Shown here one piece after another: positions 26,636 through 35,211 of a DNA stretch of 64,000 bases. Within the stretch, counting starts at the first letter, position 1, and the number at the start of each line of letters is the position of its first letter. The notes under the pieces were generated by a model. It saw nothing but the letters and a program-made list of their open reading frames with translations. It had not been told where the DNA came from and ran no database searches. The DNA comes from Vibrio navarrensis (GTDB lineage Bacteria; Pseudomonadota; Gammaproteobacteria; Enterobacterales; Vibrionaceae): positions 1,302,001-1,366,000 of the forward strand of contig NZ_CP065218.1 in assembly GCF_015767675.1 (NCBI RefSeq). Reading direction: 5' to 3'. The position numbers were made by a program, and so were the translations under genes.

Positions 26636-27856
26636 ATGAAATTATGTAATGGCAAAGTTATTATTCTATCTATTTTGTCTACCTCGATGGTTGGTTGTAA
26701 CTTTGATAAAGAGATTAAAAATCTAGAAGTAAAACAAAGCGAAGAACTGATCTTATTAGGAACGTCAGCAAATGAGAGCTTTACTTCCTGGATACAATCT
26801 GAAAAAGATAATTGGAATCTTATGCAGGTTAATGGTGCACAGGTTTCAATGAACAGTATCGGTGCAGTGCTCATTAACAATAATGGTGAAAAAGACACCG
26901 CTGATGTCCAAGTTTCCGGAAATGGCAGTGGTATGTATATGATTAAATCAGATAGCCCACTTAATCTGGAGAAATACAGTTCAGGTTACATAGCGTTTAA
27001 AATCCGCCCGAAAAGCGCCTTTCCGTCATCATTCTCAGTCTCAATCGACAATGAATGGCCTAATAGAAGCAGCTTGCAACTGTCAAATATTCTTACGGAG
27101 TCAGGCAAGTGGGCAAGCGTAACCATTCCAGTAAACTGCATGAAACCAGTCGATGGAGCGACAGCGATAAATCTAAAAAGCGTCGCTACGCCTTTTCACC
27201 TAGATGTGAAAGAGAAATTTGATTATGAGATTACTGACATTATCTATAAGTTAAAAGAAGAAAAGCCGACCATTGATCCTATTTCGTGTAACGTTGCTAA
27301 AGATAACGATACTCCTACTGAGGTTATTCCGAGTTTACAAACCGATGAAGTTGCTTTGTATTACTTCGGAAATAAAAATGGATCACAAGATTTGAGCGAA
27401 ATGTATCCAGTAAACAGTTTCGGAGCAAATGTAGAAAATACCAACCAGACTGTTCACGCTACATTTTCCCAAAATGGAGGTGTTTTCTTAGGCAAAGATG
27501 ATTCAAATAGCGATCTATCGACGTATTCAGAGAATCTCTTAGCCATTGATCTGAATGTTTCAAGCTACGGTGATTCAGATAACATCCAACTTCGTATGGA
27601 TGGCAGTAGTGTCGATTTTGGCCGATTTATGACTATCGAAAAATCTCTTATCCCAGAGGGCTCGGCATGGTATCGATGCCATTTTCCGATTTCATCATTG
27701 ATACCGACAGAGAATCTATCTTCTGTCAATAAAGCCGTTTATCTATCGGGTGTTTGGGATAGCATGAATGGGCTGGAATTTAGTTTTACTAATGTTGCCA
27801 TAAAGAAAATCCCTAGTGGTTATGACTCATCTCAAGCCTGTGAGGAAATAAAATAA
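26636..27856 (+). CDS. Lipoprotein with two carbohydrate-binding-like (ExoP-type) domains
   Basis: This 406-residue protein has a lipoprotein signal (MVGC, Cys21) and no catalytic motif that I recognise. Two similar beta-rich modules (about residues 38-205 and 228-400) each run from an alpha/beta linker through a 'GYIAFKIRP' or 'NLLAIDLNV' strand to 'GKWASVTIPVNCM' or 'SAWYRCHFPISSL'. That pattern resembles the galactose-binding-like domain found at the C-terminus of ExoP-type GH3 beta-glucanases. It follows the GH16 gene by 41 bases and precedes a porin gene. A surface or periplasmic glucan-capture role for the neighbouring enzymes is a reasonable inference; no function is established by sequence alone. 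Confidence 0.6.
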   Translation: MKLCNGKVIILSILSTSMVGCNFDKEIKNLEVKQSEELILLGTSANESFTSWIQSEKDNWNLMQVNGAQVSMNSIGAVLINNNGEKDTADVQVSGNGSGMYMIKSDSPLNLEKYSSGYIAFKIRPKSAFPSSFSVSIDNEWPNRSSLQLSNILTESGKWASVTIPVNCMKPVDGATAINLKSVATPFHLDVKEKFDYEITDIIYKLKEEKPTIDPISCNVAKDNDTPTEVIPSLQTDEVALYYFGNKNGSQDLSEMYPVNSFGANVENTNQTVHATFSQNGGVFLGKDDSNSDLSTYSENLLAIDLNVSSYGDSDNIQLRMDGSSVDFGRFMTIEKSLIPEGSAWYRCHFPISSLIPTENLSSVNKAVYLSGVWDSMNGLEFSFTNVAIKKIPSGYDSSQACEEIK

Positions 27857-27880
27857 TTCTGTCGGAGTTATTTATTTCAG

Positions 27881-27912
27881 ATTGGTTTATTTAACTATTG
27901 GTTTATTTAACT
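27881..27912. repeat. Perfect tandem duplication of a 16-bp unit
   Basis: The unit ATTGGTTTATTTAACT occurs twice head-to-tail at 27881-27896 and 27897-27912, between the lipoprotein and porin genes. It looks like a recent slippage duplication. It lies about 125 bases before the porin start and could affect promoter spacing. Confidence 0.9.
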
Positions 27913-28036
27913 ATAGATGAAACAGTGTATTAAATAAAATTGTTATTTAATTATGCTCAGAATTAAAAATATCTTATTACCTAGTAAAAGTAATAAATTT
28001 CACGATTAGTTTAAGCAAAATATTAAGGATAATGAA

Positions 28037-29227
28037 ATGAAAGCAATAAAATTCATCCCTACTTGTGTTGCCGTGAGTCTTCCTCTTTTTTCAGCGTCTA
28101 TTTATGCTGCCGATGTCGAAGGATTTAATTTTTCTGGTTACGCTCGTTATGGTGCAGCATTTCAAGGCAGCGATGAAAAAAATGTGAACACAGCTGGGGC
28201 ATTGAATGGCAACGCAACAGGCAGGCTCGGGAACGAGAATAACGGCGGCGAGTTTAGCTTAAGCAGAACATTCACCGGTGAACAAGGCGCGAAATGGGAT
28301 ATTGTTGTGATGTTCGATCACTACTCTGACTCTTCGTGGGCAACAACGGGAGGGGTTAAACTCAAGAAAACTTATGCTAGTGTTACTAACTTCGTCTCTT
28401 CACAGCCGAAGTTAAGAGTGTGGGCTGGCCGCGATTTTCATCAACGGGCGCAGACTGATCTTAACGACTATTTTTGGATGATGCACGACGGGCAGGGTGG
28501 TGGCTTCTATAACCTAAACTTAGCCGGAGTGAAGCTCGATATGAGTGTTGTCGGTCAGGTAGAAGGCGATATGGTTGGCGACAGCGGAAAATATGCGCTC
28601 ACCACTAAACTGCATGATATGAAAATATTTGGTCTAGCGGATCTTGCTCTGTACGCTAACTACGGTTTTGCTTCGAAAAAAGCGAAGGAACAACCTTATT
28701 ACGATATCGATTCTTACCAAGTAGGTGGAGAGATTTCTGCTGGTAAGCACAAATTGGTTGTACGTTATTCTGACAATGCTAAAGACAGTGTTTTCGATAT
28801 GACCGAAGATCAGAAAGCACTATTATTCAGCTTTAACGGTGAGCAGGAAGTCTCCAATGACTTAGGTGTTCAATACTTGGCAGCCTATCAGTCCTTAGAC
28901 GTCGCTGACTTTAATGACAGAGTAAACTACAACGTAATTGTTCGACCTACTTATGCTTGGGATAATATGAATTCAACATGGTTGGACGCTGGCTTCAGTT
29001 TGGTTGATTACAAGCATGTTGATGCGAAAAATAGCTCTTGGAAAGTAACACTTTCACAAAATATTGCTATTAGCTCAAAAACTTGGGCACGTCCTATGTT
29101 GCGTTTCTATGCGACAATCGGCAAGGCAGACAATGAGTACATTGGCTTTGACTCATCGACAGGCCAAATGAAATCAAGCAATTTAGATACTGCGACTTTC
29201 GGCGCAATGTTCGAAGCTTGGTGGTAA
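28037..29227 (+). CDS. LamB-family oligosaccharide porin
   Basis: This 396-residue outer-membrane beta-barrel protein has a signal peptide (residues 1-24, ending IYA). LamB/maltoporin traits are the N-terminal FSGYARYGAAF strand, GRLGNENNGGEF, the WAGRDFHQRAQTDLNDYFW segment that in maltoporin reads RRFYQR...NDFYYWD, and a terminal aromatic strand ending FEAWW. In this position it would pass beta-glucan oligosaccharides released by the GH16 and GH9 enzymes into the periplasm for the ABC importer. AGGAT lies before the ATG. LamB paralogues are often named maltoporin, but context argues against maltose as the main substrate here. Confidence 0.85.
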   Translation: MKAIKFIPTCVAVSLPLFSASIYAADVEGFNFSGYARYGAAFQGSDEKNVNTAGALNGNATGRLGNENNGGEFSLSRTFTGEQGAKWDIVVMFDHYSDSSWATTGGVKLKKTYASVTNFVSSQPKLRVWAGRDFHQRAQTDLNDYFWMMHDGQGGGFYNLNLAGVKLDMSVVGQVEGDMVGDSGKYALTTKLHDMKIFGLADLALYANYGFASKKAKEQPYYDIDSYQVGGEISAGKHKLVVRYSDNAKDSVFDMTEDQKALLFSFNGEQEVSNDLGVQYLAAYQSLDVADFNDRVNYNVIVRPTYAWDNMNSTWLDAGFSLVDYKHVDAKNSSWKVTLSQNIAISSKTWARPMLRFYATIGKADNEYIGFDSSTGQMKSSNLDTATFGAMFEAWW

Positions 29228-29305
29228 GAGTTTTTTAACCAATCAGTGATGTTGCAAAAAATAATGGGTATCTAGAATACCCATTATAAAACGTTTAGGT
29301 TGCCA

Positions 29306-31297
29306 ATGATGTCATCTCTTGTTTCAAAAATTTATGCTGGATTTTTATTTATTATACTATTCATGATAGTATCTTCTGCTATTTCTATAGTCAGTAATGA
29401 GAGGCTAATTTCCAACTTTGAATTTCTAACGAGGACATCAACCCCACTTATGATGGAATCGTCAAATTTAAATGTCAAACTGCTAGACATTAATCGTGCA
29501 CTTACCCCTTTCTTTTCTTCACAATATGTTGATGAACTTCCTGGCTTTGAATCTAAAATTGAGGAAAAAATAGATTAATATAGAGATCAATTGAAAAAGG
29601 TAGAAACATTATCCTCAGATGATGAACAGTTCAGAGATAGAATAGAAGAAGGTGTTATCTATAGTGATCTATTGATTGACAAACTGCGATCTTTACTAAG
29701 TTCGTTTAAAATATATCTAACAGATAAAAATGATAATATTACTCAACAGATAGATTTCAGAGTTTTTTTGTCAGAACTTTATAACAATTTAAATGAAAGT
29801 TATAATTTTTCTTCAAAAAGAAATGTCAAAGAGTCCATTTCTGGCTTACTCCATCAAGTCAGATTCATCTCCAGTGAAGTTGACTACCTTTTCTACTTAC
29901 GTGATTCGTTAGAATTCAGTTCAATCGAGCACAGATTAAATAATAGAAAAAGGTTGTTAGCTGAAGCGATTGATAAGCTCAAGTTAGATGAAATTTCACT
30001 CTACAGGGATAATGAAAAGCTATTATCAACACTTGAAGAGCAACTTTTTGATGATACTGGTGTTGTCAAAGAGCACATGAGGTTAGTCAGGCAGAGTGAA
30101 GATCTATTTGAATCGAGAAATCTGATAGAAGTAATGCTTGATAAGCAAGTTACTATCATCAATTCTCTTTTGGAGTATTCCCAAGATCTTTCACGCGTTC
30201 ATTATGATAAGTCACTCAGCAGTTATCAATATTCGCTTATTTATATCATACTTATTACCATTTTTTCTGTGGTTATTTCTACTTTAATTGGTGTAAGCAT
30301 TGCTCGTATGATATCAAAAGCCAGTAAAGCTGTTAACTCAACACTGAGTAACATAGAAGAAAAAGATCTATCAGTTAGAGTAAGTTACTCGCAGAACGAT
30401 GAATTTGGTGCCATATCAAATAAAATTAATTCTGTTATCGATCATCTCGCCATTATGATTGCCCAGATACGAGAATCAGCAAACGATTTGAATCACGCAT
30501 CGGTTGAAAATCAAGACATCAGTAAATCACTTAATTATTCTGTATTGGAACAAACGAAGCAGACTCAAATCGTCGTGGATGTAATGACTGAAATTGAAAA
30601 CTCTGTAGAAGAGATTACCACTTTCGCTAGGCAAACTCTGTTAACCGTTCAAGATGCCGTTGAGAGTTCGCATTCTGGTCAGGACACGATGGCGAAGAAT
30701 CTCCAATTTTTGCAGGAGTTATCTGAGAATATGCTGTTATTTATCGAGACTATTATTCAACTTGATTCTGAAAGCCGAAATATAGAAACCATTTTGCACT
30801 CGATAACTGGTATCTCAGAACAAACGAACTTGCTTGCACTAAATGCGGCCATTGAAGCAGCTCGTGCTGGTGAACAGGGAAGAGGCTTTTCTGTTGTTGC
30901 GGATGAAGTTCGCTTGTTGGCTTCTCAGTCTGCAGAGTCAGCAAACTACATTCAAAAGATAGTTAGGCAGTTTCAATCTAAATCCCAACAAGCGGTGGCA
31001 CTTATTAATCACTCTAATGCTGCAATGGAAAGCTGTAAAAATCAAACCTTAGAGGTAGGGAATGTGTTATCAAAGATCCATCACATGTTGAGTGTTGTAG
31101 AAGCCAATAGCCATCAGGTTGTTATCAAAACCGATGTTCATAATAAGTTGACTTCTCTTGTAGCAAGTAATATTGAAAGTATACAAAGCTTGTCCAGTAA
31201 AAACGCTCAGTTCTCAAGAAAATTGGCTGAATCGGCAGTTAATCTGGAAGCAATGGCTGATGGTCAATCAAAACTAACCTCCAGTTTTTCATTATAG
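29306..31297 (+). pseudogene. Methyl-accepting chemotaxis protein interrupted by one in-frame stop
   Basis: Two pieces in the same reading frame (29306-29578 and from 29579 on) are separated by a single TAA at 29576-29578. Read through, they make one chemoreceptor of about 663 residues: TM1 at about 6-28, a long all-helical periplasmic sensor of about 275 residues (HBM-like in size), TM2 near 306-330, HAMP to about 385, and a signalling domain with the hairpin tip [19 protein letters not shown] near 505. ATG 29306 follows AGG. A C-to-T change of CAA would explain the stop. As read, only a 90-residue fragment with one membrane segment is made unless translation restarts. The position next to the porin gene suggests sensing of beta-glucan oligosaccharides. 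Confidence 0.8.
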
Positions 31298-31332
31298 TTT
31301 TTCTCTAGCCGTATTTGAGTGAGTTCAAAAGA

Positions 31333-31367
31333 GAAAAACCTCATACGGCATGGATGCAGTATGAGGT
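31333..31367 (-). terminator. Intrinsic terminator of the minus-strand iron-binding-protein gene
   Basis: On the minus strand ACCTCATAC and GTATGAGGT form a 9-base stem followed by TTTTTCTCTTTT. It lies about 50 bases after the stop at 31417. It may also stop plus-strand transcription from the chemoreceptor gene. Confidence 0.7.
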
Positions 31368-31416
31368 GAAAAGAAAATTTTATCCGGAAAGCTTCGCTTT
31401 ATCGAGACATGGCAAG

Positions 31417-32508
31417 TTAGCGAAGCTGAGTGACAAAGGTTCCTTCAGGCAAGACGGGAAGATACTTCTGGTAAAACTCGTGATAAGCCCGGCTAGGATT
31501 GAGATCGGCAAACAGCTCTGGATAGAGCGCCTTGGCATAAAATTGAATCATGGCGCCATCCATGATGGTGCGACAGGCACCGTGATAAGCGGCATACATG
31601 CGGTTGTTTTTCACCGCAGAGAGCGTGGACCAGCCAAGACGTTGTTTGAAGCCTTGCAACGCTGCTTGTGCTTTTTCTTCAGCAACTCCTTGACCAATAA
31701 TCATTGAACTATCAGAGCTTCCAGATTCGTAACCAGTAATGACGATGACGTCTGGGTTGCTGGCAATTATTTGTTCTGGGTTCATTTGGCCCCACCATTC
31801 AACATAAGGGGTGGCAATGTTGTCTCCCCACGCTGTGGTTGCGATGGCTCCCCACATGTTTTTACCGAATGTATAGCCGATGTCATTGATGCCGCTAGCG
31901 CCGAACTCTGTGTAGATCTTGGGTTTTGGCAGGTTGGCTTTCTCTAGGCGCTCAGTGATCATGGCTGCATTTTGCGCATAGTCTTGAGCAATTTTTTCGG
32001 CTCTCTCTGTTTGCCCAGTAATAACACCAATTAGTTGGGTACTTTTGACATGTCGCTCAATGGTCTGAGCATTATAGTCAACCACAAGCACTGGAATCCC
32101 CATTTCTTCCAATCGAGTCACTTCGTTAGAGAGTGCCTTATATTGCCAATCAGCGAGCATAATCAAATCAGGGCTTAAACTGATCACTTTTTCTAGTGAA
32201 AAGGCGTTAGTGTCTACTCGGCCAATCTCAGGAATTTTGTCTAAAGAAGGGCGGTGTTTAACGTACATCTCCCAATTTGTTGGCCGAGCTTGCCAAATGT
32301 ACTTTGACATTCCAACGACCTTATCAAATGCCGCTTCTGTACCAATCGCCATGTAATCCTCAGGGTAAAATCCGACGATCACGCGTTGCGCTGGCGCGTC
32401 GAAAGTAACTTCGCGCCCCAGAATATCAGTCACAGTGGTCACAGCAGAGAACGCTGCGGAGCTAAACACAAGCGAAGCGATCATCAATAGTTTTTGATGC
32501 ATATACAA
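31417..32508 (-). CDS. Iron/siderophore-type ABC substrate-binding protein
   Basis: This 363-residue periplasmic protein has a signal peptide (residues 1-22) and the two-lobed FepB/BtuF fold (Peripla_BP_2). It opens with VTDILGREVTFDAPAQRVIV and has SLSPDLIMLADW, NPDVIVITG and a C-terminal helical region. It is divergent from a FecCD-type permease and ATPase gene pair, which together make a complete importer. The intergenic region has a Fur-like site, pointing to an iron-chelate or haem-related substrate. No outer-membrane receptor is encoded beside it, so the ligand is unknown. A cobalamin or other metal chelate remains possible. Confidence 0.82.
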   Translation of the reverse strand: MYMHQKLLMIASLVFSSAAFSAVTTVTDILGREVTFDAPAQRVIVGFYPEDYMAIGTEAAFDKVVGMSKYIWQARPTNWEMYVKHRPSLDKIPEIGRVDTNAFSLEKVISLSPDLIMLADWQYKALSNEVTRLEEMGIPVLVVDYNAQTIERHVKSTQLIGVITGQTERAEKIAQDYAQNAAMITERLEKANLPKPKIYTEFGASGINDIGYTFGKNMWGAIATTAWGDNIATPYVEWWGQMNPEQIIASNPDVIVITGYESGSSDSSMIIGQGVAEEKAQAALQGFKQRLGWSTLSAVKNNRMYAAYHGACRTIMDGAMIQFYAKALYPELFADLNPSRAYHEFYQKYLPVLPEGTFVTQLR

Positions 32509-32587
32509 TCCTATTCATTTATGAGTTCGTTTTTTTTAAGAGACCTGTGGTGAAGGCTTGGCATTATAAGAATACGTGCAATTAATA

Positions 32588-32602
32588 TGCAAACTATTCT
32601 CA
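32588..32602. promoter_or_regulatory. Fur-like site between divergent iron transport genes
   Basis: Read on the minus strand, TGAGAATAGTTTGCA matches the 7-1-7 Fur pattern TGATAAT-N-ATTATCA at 10 of 14 positions. It lies 80 bases upstream of the binding-protein gene. The rest of the 360-base gap holds only a 41-codon frame. Confidence 0.45.
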
Positions 32603-32707
32603 TTTTGATTCACGTTTTTAATGATTATTGATAAACCTGATGTTACAATTTTCGGGGTACAGATAAGTTTGATTGGATGTTTTTCAAAACAATAGGTTAT
32701 TGAATAA

Positions 32708-32833
32708 ATGGTAAGTGAAAGTAAAAGCCTTAATCGCTTTTTTCGCCATCAACTCGGCATCCGTTCAGCCCTAATGGCCGATTGGGGCGTGAAAAATGAG
32801 CTACGTGAAAGTGTTTTGAGCCGCTTCTTTTGA
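32708..32833 (+). CDS. Possible 41-residue small protein
   Basis: A short frame runs from ATG 32708 to TGA 32833, encoding a basic peptide with a plausible composition (begins MVSESKSLNRFF, ends ESVLSRFF). It lies between the Fur-like site and the permease gene at 32871. There is no good ribosome-binding sequence, and I recognise no family. It may be a leader peptide, a gene remnant or chance. Confidence 0.25.
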   Translation: MVSESKSLNRFFRHQLGIRSALMADWGVKNELRESVLSRFF

Positions 32834-32870
32834 GTAAAGCGCGGTTTGTTTTGATTGGTAGGTTGTAAAC

Positions 32871-33923
32871 ATGTCTTTAGAAATGGTCCAGCAAATCGTA
32901 CTGGCACAACGTAATAGCGAGCGCCGTCGTAGCGTCATGCTGATCGTCTTTGGTCTCTTGCTGTTGAGCTCTTTTGTGCTTGATTTGATGACAGGCCCTT
33001 CGCTTATTGATGTCACTTCAGTGTTACATACGCTTTTTGAGTGGGTTGGGCTGCCATTCCAAGTCGAACCTTCTACGCAAGTTATTGTAAAAAACTTGCG
33101 TTTGCCCATCGCCCTAATGGCCATTTTTGTTGGTGGTTCGCTTGGTGTGGGTGGGGCAGAGATGCAAACGCTGCTGAACAACTCCATGGCTAGCCCCTAT
33201 ACCTTAGGGATGGCCGCAGCCGCTGGTTTTGGAGCGGCATTAGTGCTCTATTTGGGGTCATTAGGCATCGATAGCCATTTTGCGGTGCCGCTTGGGGCTT
33301 TTATTTTTTGTATGATTTCGGCTTGTTTTCTTTTTGCTTTAGCCTCGGTTCGCCATGTAGGGACTGGGCAGTTGATATTAGCGGGAATAGCTTTACTGTT
33401 TTTATTTCAGTCATTGCTTTCGTTGGTACAGTTCATCTCCTCGCCAGAGTTAAGTCAGCAAATTTTATTTTGGCTATTTGGCAGCTTATCCAAAGCAACT
33501 TGGCAAAATTTGACCATCACGGCTTTGGTCGTCAGCATAAGCTTTTTAATATTGCTAAAGGATGCATGGAAGTTGACGGCGCTTCGTTTAGGTGAAGAAC
33601 GAGCCAAAAGTTTAGGCGTGAATATCACTCACTTACGCCTAAAAACGCTGTTCATCGTCGCTGTCATGACCGCTACTGTAACGAGTTTTGTTGGTATTAT
33701 TGGCTTTGTTGGAATTGTTGCTCCGAATATCGCCAAAATATTGGTTGGAGAGGACCAACGTTTCTATCTGCCGCTCTCCTTTCTCGTGGGTGCGTTTCTA
33801 CTCTCAAGCGCGTCGGTATTGTCCAAAGTCATCGTCCCGGGTGCACTTTTTCCGATCGGCATAGTTACGGCGATTATTGGTGTTCCTTTCTTTTTCTGGT
33901 TGATCATTGGGAGGCAGCGCTAA
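32871..33923 (+). CDS. FecCD-family ABC permease
   Basis: This 350-residue inner-membrane protein has about ten hydrophobic helices of the FecCD/BtuC family. Its marks are LRLPIALMAIFVGGSLGVGGAEMQ near residue 83, NNSMASPYTLGMAAAAGFGA, and the C-terminal VGFVGIVAPNIAKILVGEDQR segment. Such permeases move iron-siderophore, haem or B12 as dimers. Only one permease gene is present, so it probably works as a homodimer. AGG lies before the ATG and the ATPase gene follows after one base. Together with the divergent binding-protein gene it forms one importer. Confidence 0.9.
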   Translation: MSLEMVQQIVLAQRNSERRRSVMLIVFGLLLLSSFVLDLMTGPSLIDVTSVLHTLFEWVGLPFQVEPSTQVIVKNLRLPIALMAIFVGGSLGVGGAEMQTLLNNSMASPYTLGMAAAAGFGAALVLYLGSLGIDSHFAVPLGAFIFCMISACFLFALASVRHVGTGQLILAGIALLFLFQSLLSLVQFISSPELSQQILFWLFGSLSKATWQNLTITALVVSISFLILLKDAWKLTALRLGEERAKSLGVNITHLRLKTLFIVAVMTATVTSFVGIIGFVGIVAPNIAKILVGEDQRFYLPLSFLVGAFLLSSASVLSKVIVPGALFPIGIVTAIIGVPFFFWLIIGRQR

Positions 33924-33924
33924 G

Positions 33925-34704
33925 ATGATTGAAGTCAAGAATCTCCACGTGCGCTTTGGCGAGTTAACGTTAGCAAAAGAAGTCAGTTTCACTCTCAAAC
34001 CGGGTCAAGTGACGGCGATACTCGGCCCGAACGGAACGGGAAAAAGTACCTTGCTAAAAACACTCTTTGGTGATGTCAACGTAGAGCAAGGCGAAATCCT
34101 CTTTAACCAGCATTCGTTATGCAAGAAGCAACTTAGCAGTTGGCGCGCTCGATTTGGTTACATGCCACAAGACATTCATCTGGATGTCAATTTGACGGTC
34201 ATTGAAGTGATCTTGTTAGGACGTCTTGATGCGTTAAGCATGCGTATTGATGATGCCATGCTTCATGATGGCATTGCCATTTTGGGCAGTTTGGGCATTG
34301 AGCATTTAGCTCACCGTGATGTAAGAACCTTGAGTGGAGGACAGTGTCAGATGGTGCTGTTTGCCCAGGCGTTAATGCGTCAGCCCGAAATTGTTATGCT
34401 CGATGAACCTGTTAGCGCTTTAGACCTGCATCACCAGCATGTTTTACTTCAACATTTGGTCAAGCAGACAAAACTAAAAAACTACATCAGTATCATGGTA
34501 TTACATGATTTAAACTTGGCTGCACAGTATGCAGACAACTTATTGGTGATGAAGCAAGGTGAGTTGGTCGCTCAAGGCCACCCGAGCAAGCTGTTAACAT
34601 CTGAACTTATCCATCAGTTGTATCAGGTTGAATCGGATGTTCTCTTTGATGAACAAGGTGTTCCATTTATCCGCACACGGCGACCAGCCGAGACTGCACA
34701 TTGA
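33925..34704 (+). CDS. FecE/BtuD-type ABC ATPase
   Basis: This 259-residue ATPase belongs to the iron-chelate/B12 importer class. Walker A is GPNGTGKST near residue 34, the Q-loop reads GYMPQDIHLDVN, the signature is LSGGQCQMVLFAQA, Walker B is IVMLDEPVSALDLHHQ and the switch histidine is in VLHDLNLAAQYAD. The true start is ATG 33925, directly after the permease stop, with GGAGG ten bases upstream; a longer frame has no better signal. The signature carries Cys where Arg is usual (QCQM instead of QRQ), a minor oddity shared with some relatives. Confidence 0.92.
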   Translation: MIEVKNLHVRFGELTLAKEVSFTLKPGQVTAILGPNGTGKSTLLKTLFGDVNVEQGEILFNQHSLCKKQLSSWRARFGYMPQDIHLDVNLTVIEVILLGRLDALSMRIDDAMLHDGIAILGSLGIEHLAHRDVRTLSGGQCQMVLFAQALMRQPEIVMLDEPVSALDLHHQHVLLQHLVKQTKLKNYISIMVLHDLNLAAQYADNLLVMKQGELVAQGHPSKLLTSELIHQLYQVESDVLFDEQGVPFIRTRRPAETAH

Positions 34705-34714
34705 CGGTGACTGA

Positions 34715-34743
34715 GCGCTCAGTGCCGAGATGGTGCTGAGCGC
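34715..34743. repeat. Inverted repeat between convergent ATPase and DUF3012 genes
   Basis: GCGCTCAG and CTGAGCGC form an 8-base stem around a 13-base loop, with no T-run. It may end both convergent transcripts weakly. Confidence 0.4.
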
Positions 34744-34750
34744 GATAATC

Positions 34751-35011
34751 TTAGAGCACACAATACTTGGCGTAAGAGGTCGCTTCTTTCGCTGTCCAGT
34801 CACCTTTGGATTTTTCATCCATATCTTCGCACCAACTTTGGCTGCCAACTTCATTGTTGAGTAAGCAGTGCTTGGCGAAATCCAATGTGTTTTGCGTATT
34901 CCACTCGCTTTTGGGTTTTTCGCGCATCTCATCACACCAACTTTTGCTACCAACTTCCGTACAGGCAGAAAGGGTTAGTAGACTTAAAAGGGCCAGTAGT
35001 GTTGTTTTCAT
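34751..35011 (-). CDS. DUF3012 lipoprotein with an internal duplication
   Basis: This 86-residue protein has a lipoprotein signal (LSAC, Cys17) followed by two copies of one motif of about 33 residues, each VGS-K/Q-SWC-x(12)-W-x(7-9)-AKxC. The tandem pair corresponds to the DUF3012 family of small gammaproteobacterial lipoproteins, which often have one copy. Each repeat keeps two Cys, suggesting a disulphide in each in the periplasm. The function is unknown. It appears monocistronic and convergent with the iron ATPase gene. Confidence 0.8.
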   Translation of the reverse strand: MKTTLLALLSLLTLSACTEVGSKSWCDEMREKPKSEWNTQNTLDFAKHCLLNNEVGSQSWCEDMDEKSKGDWTAKEATSYAKYCVL

Positions 35012-35120
35012 TGCTTCCTCTTATGGAGTTCATATTTACCGACGCTACTATACCGAATGCTTTGAGAACTGTGTTAAATCAACGCGAAAAGATCCGTTGC
35101 TCTGCTTGAGCGAGAGGCAT

Positions 35121-35148
35121 AAAAAAGCCAGCCGTGCTACCAGCTGGC
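35121..35148 (-). terminator. Intrinsic terminator of the GST gene
   Basis: On the minus strand GCCAGC pairs with GCTGGC around a 10-base loop and is followed by six T residues. It lies about 60 bases past the GST stop, beyond a triplicated repeat. Confidence 0.75.
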
Positions 35149-35154
35149 AAAGGC

Positions 35155-35211
35155 AGTATATGTTTAGCTACTGAGTATATGTTTAGCTACTGAGTATGTG
35201 TTTAGCTACTG
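35155..35211. repeat. Three tandem copies of a 19-bp unit at the 3' end of the GST gene
   Basis: AGTATATGTTTAGCTACTG is repeated at 35155-35173, 35174-35192 and, with one change, 35193-35211. The third copy includes the TAG stop of the GST gene on the minus strand, so the extra copies duplicate the stop region downstream of the gene. Confidence 0.9.

Noticed and set aside
28037..29227. Maltose-specific porin
   Set aside because: LamB family is clear but no maltose genes are near; context is beta-glucan.
29591..31297. Separate soluble-sensor chemoreceptor gene starting at TTG
   Set aside because: It is in the same frame as the upstream 90 codons, separated only by one stop, and lacks its own TM1 and ribosome site.
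35155..35211. CRISPR-like array
   Set aside because: Three contiguous 19-bp copies with no spacers; simple tandem repeat.
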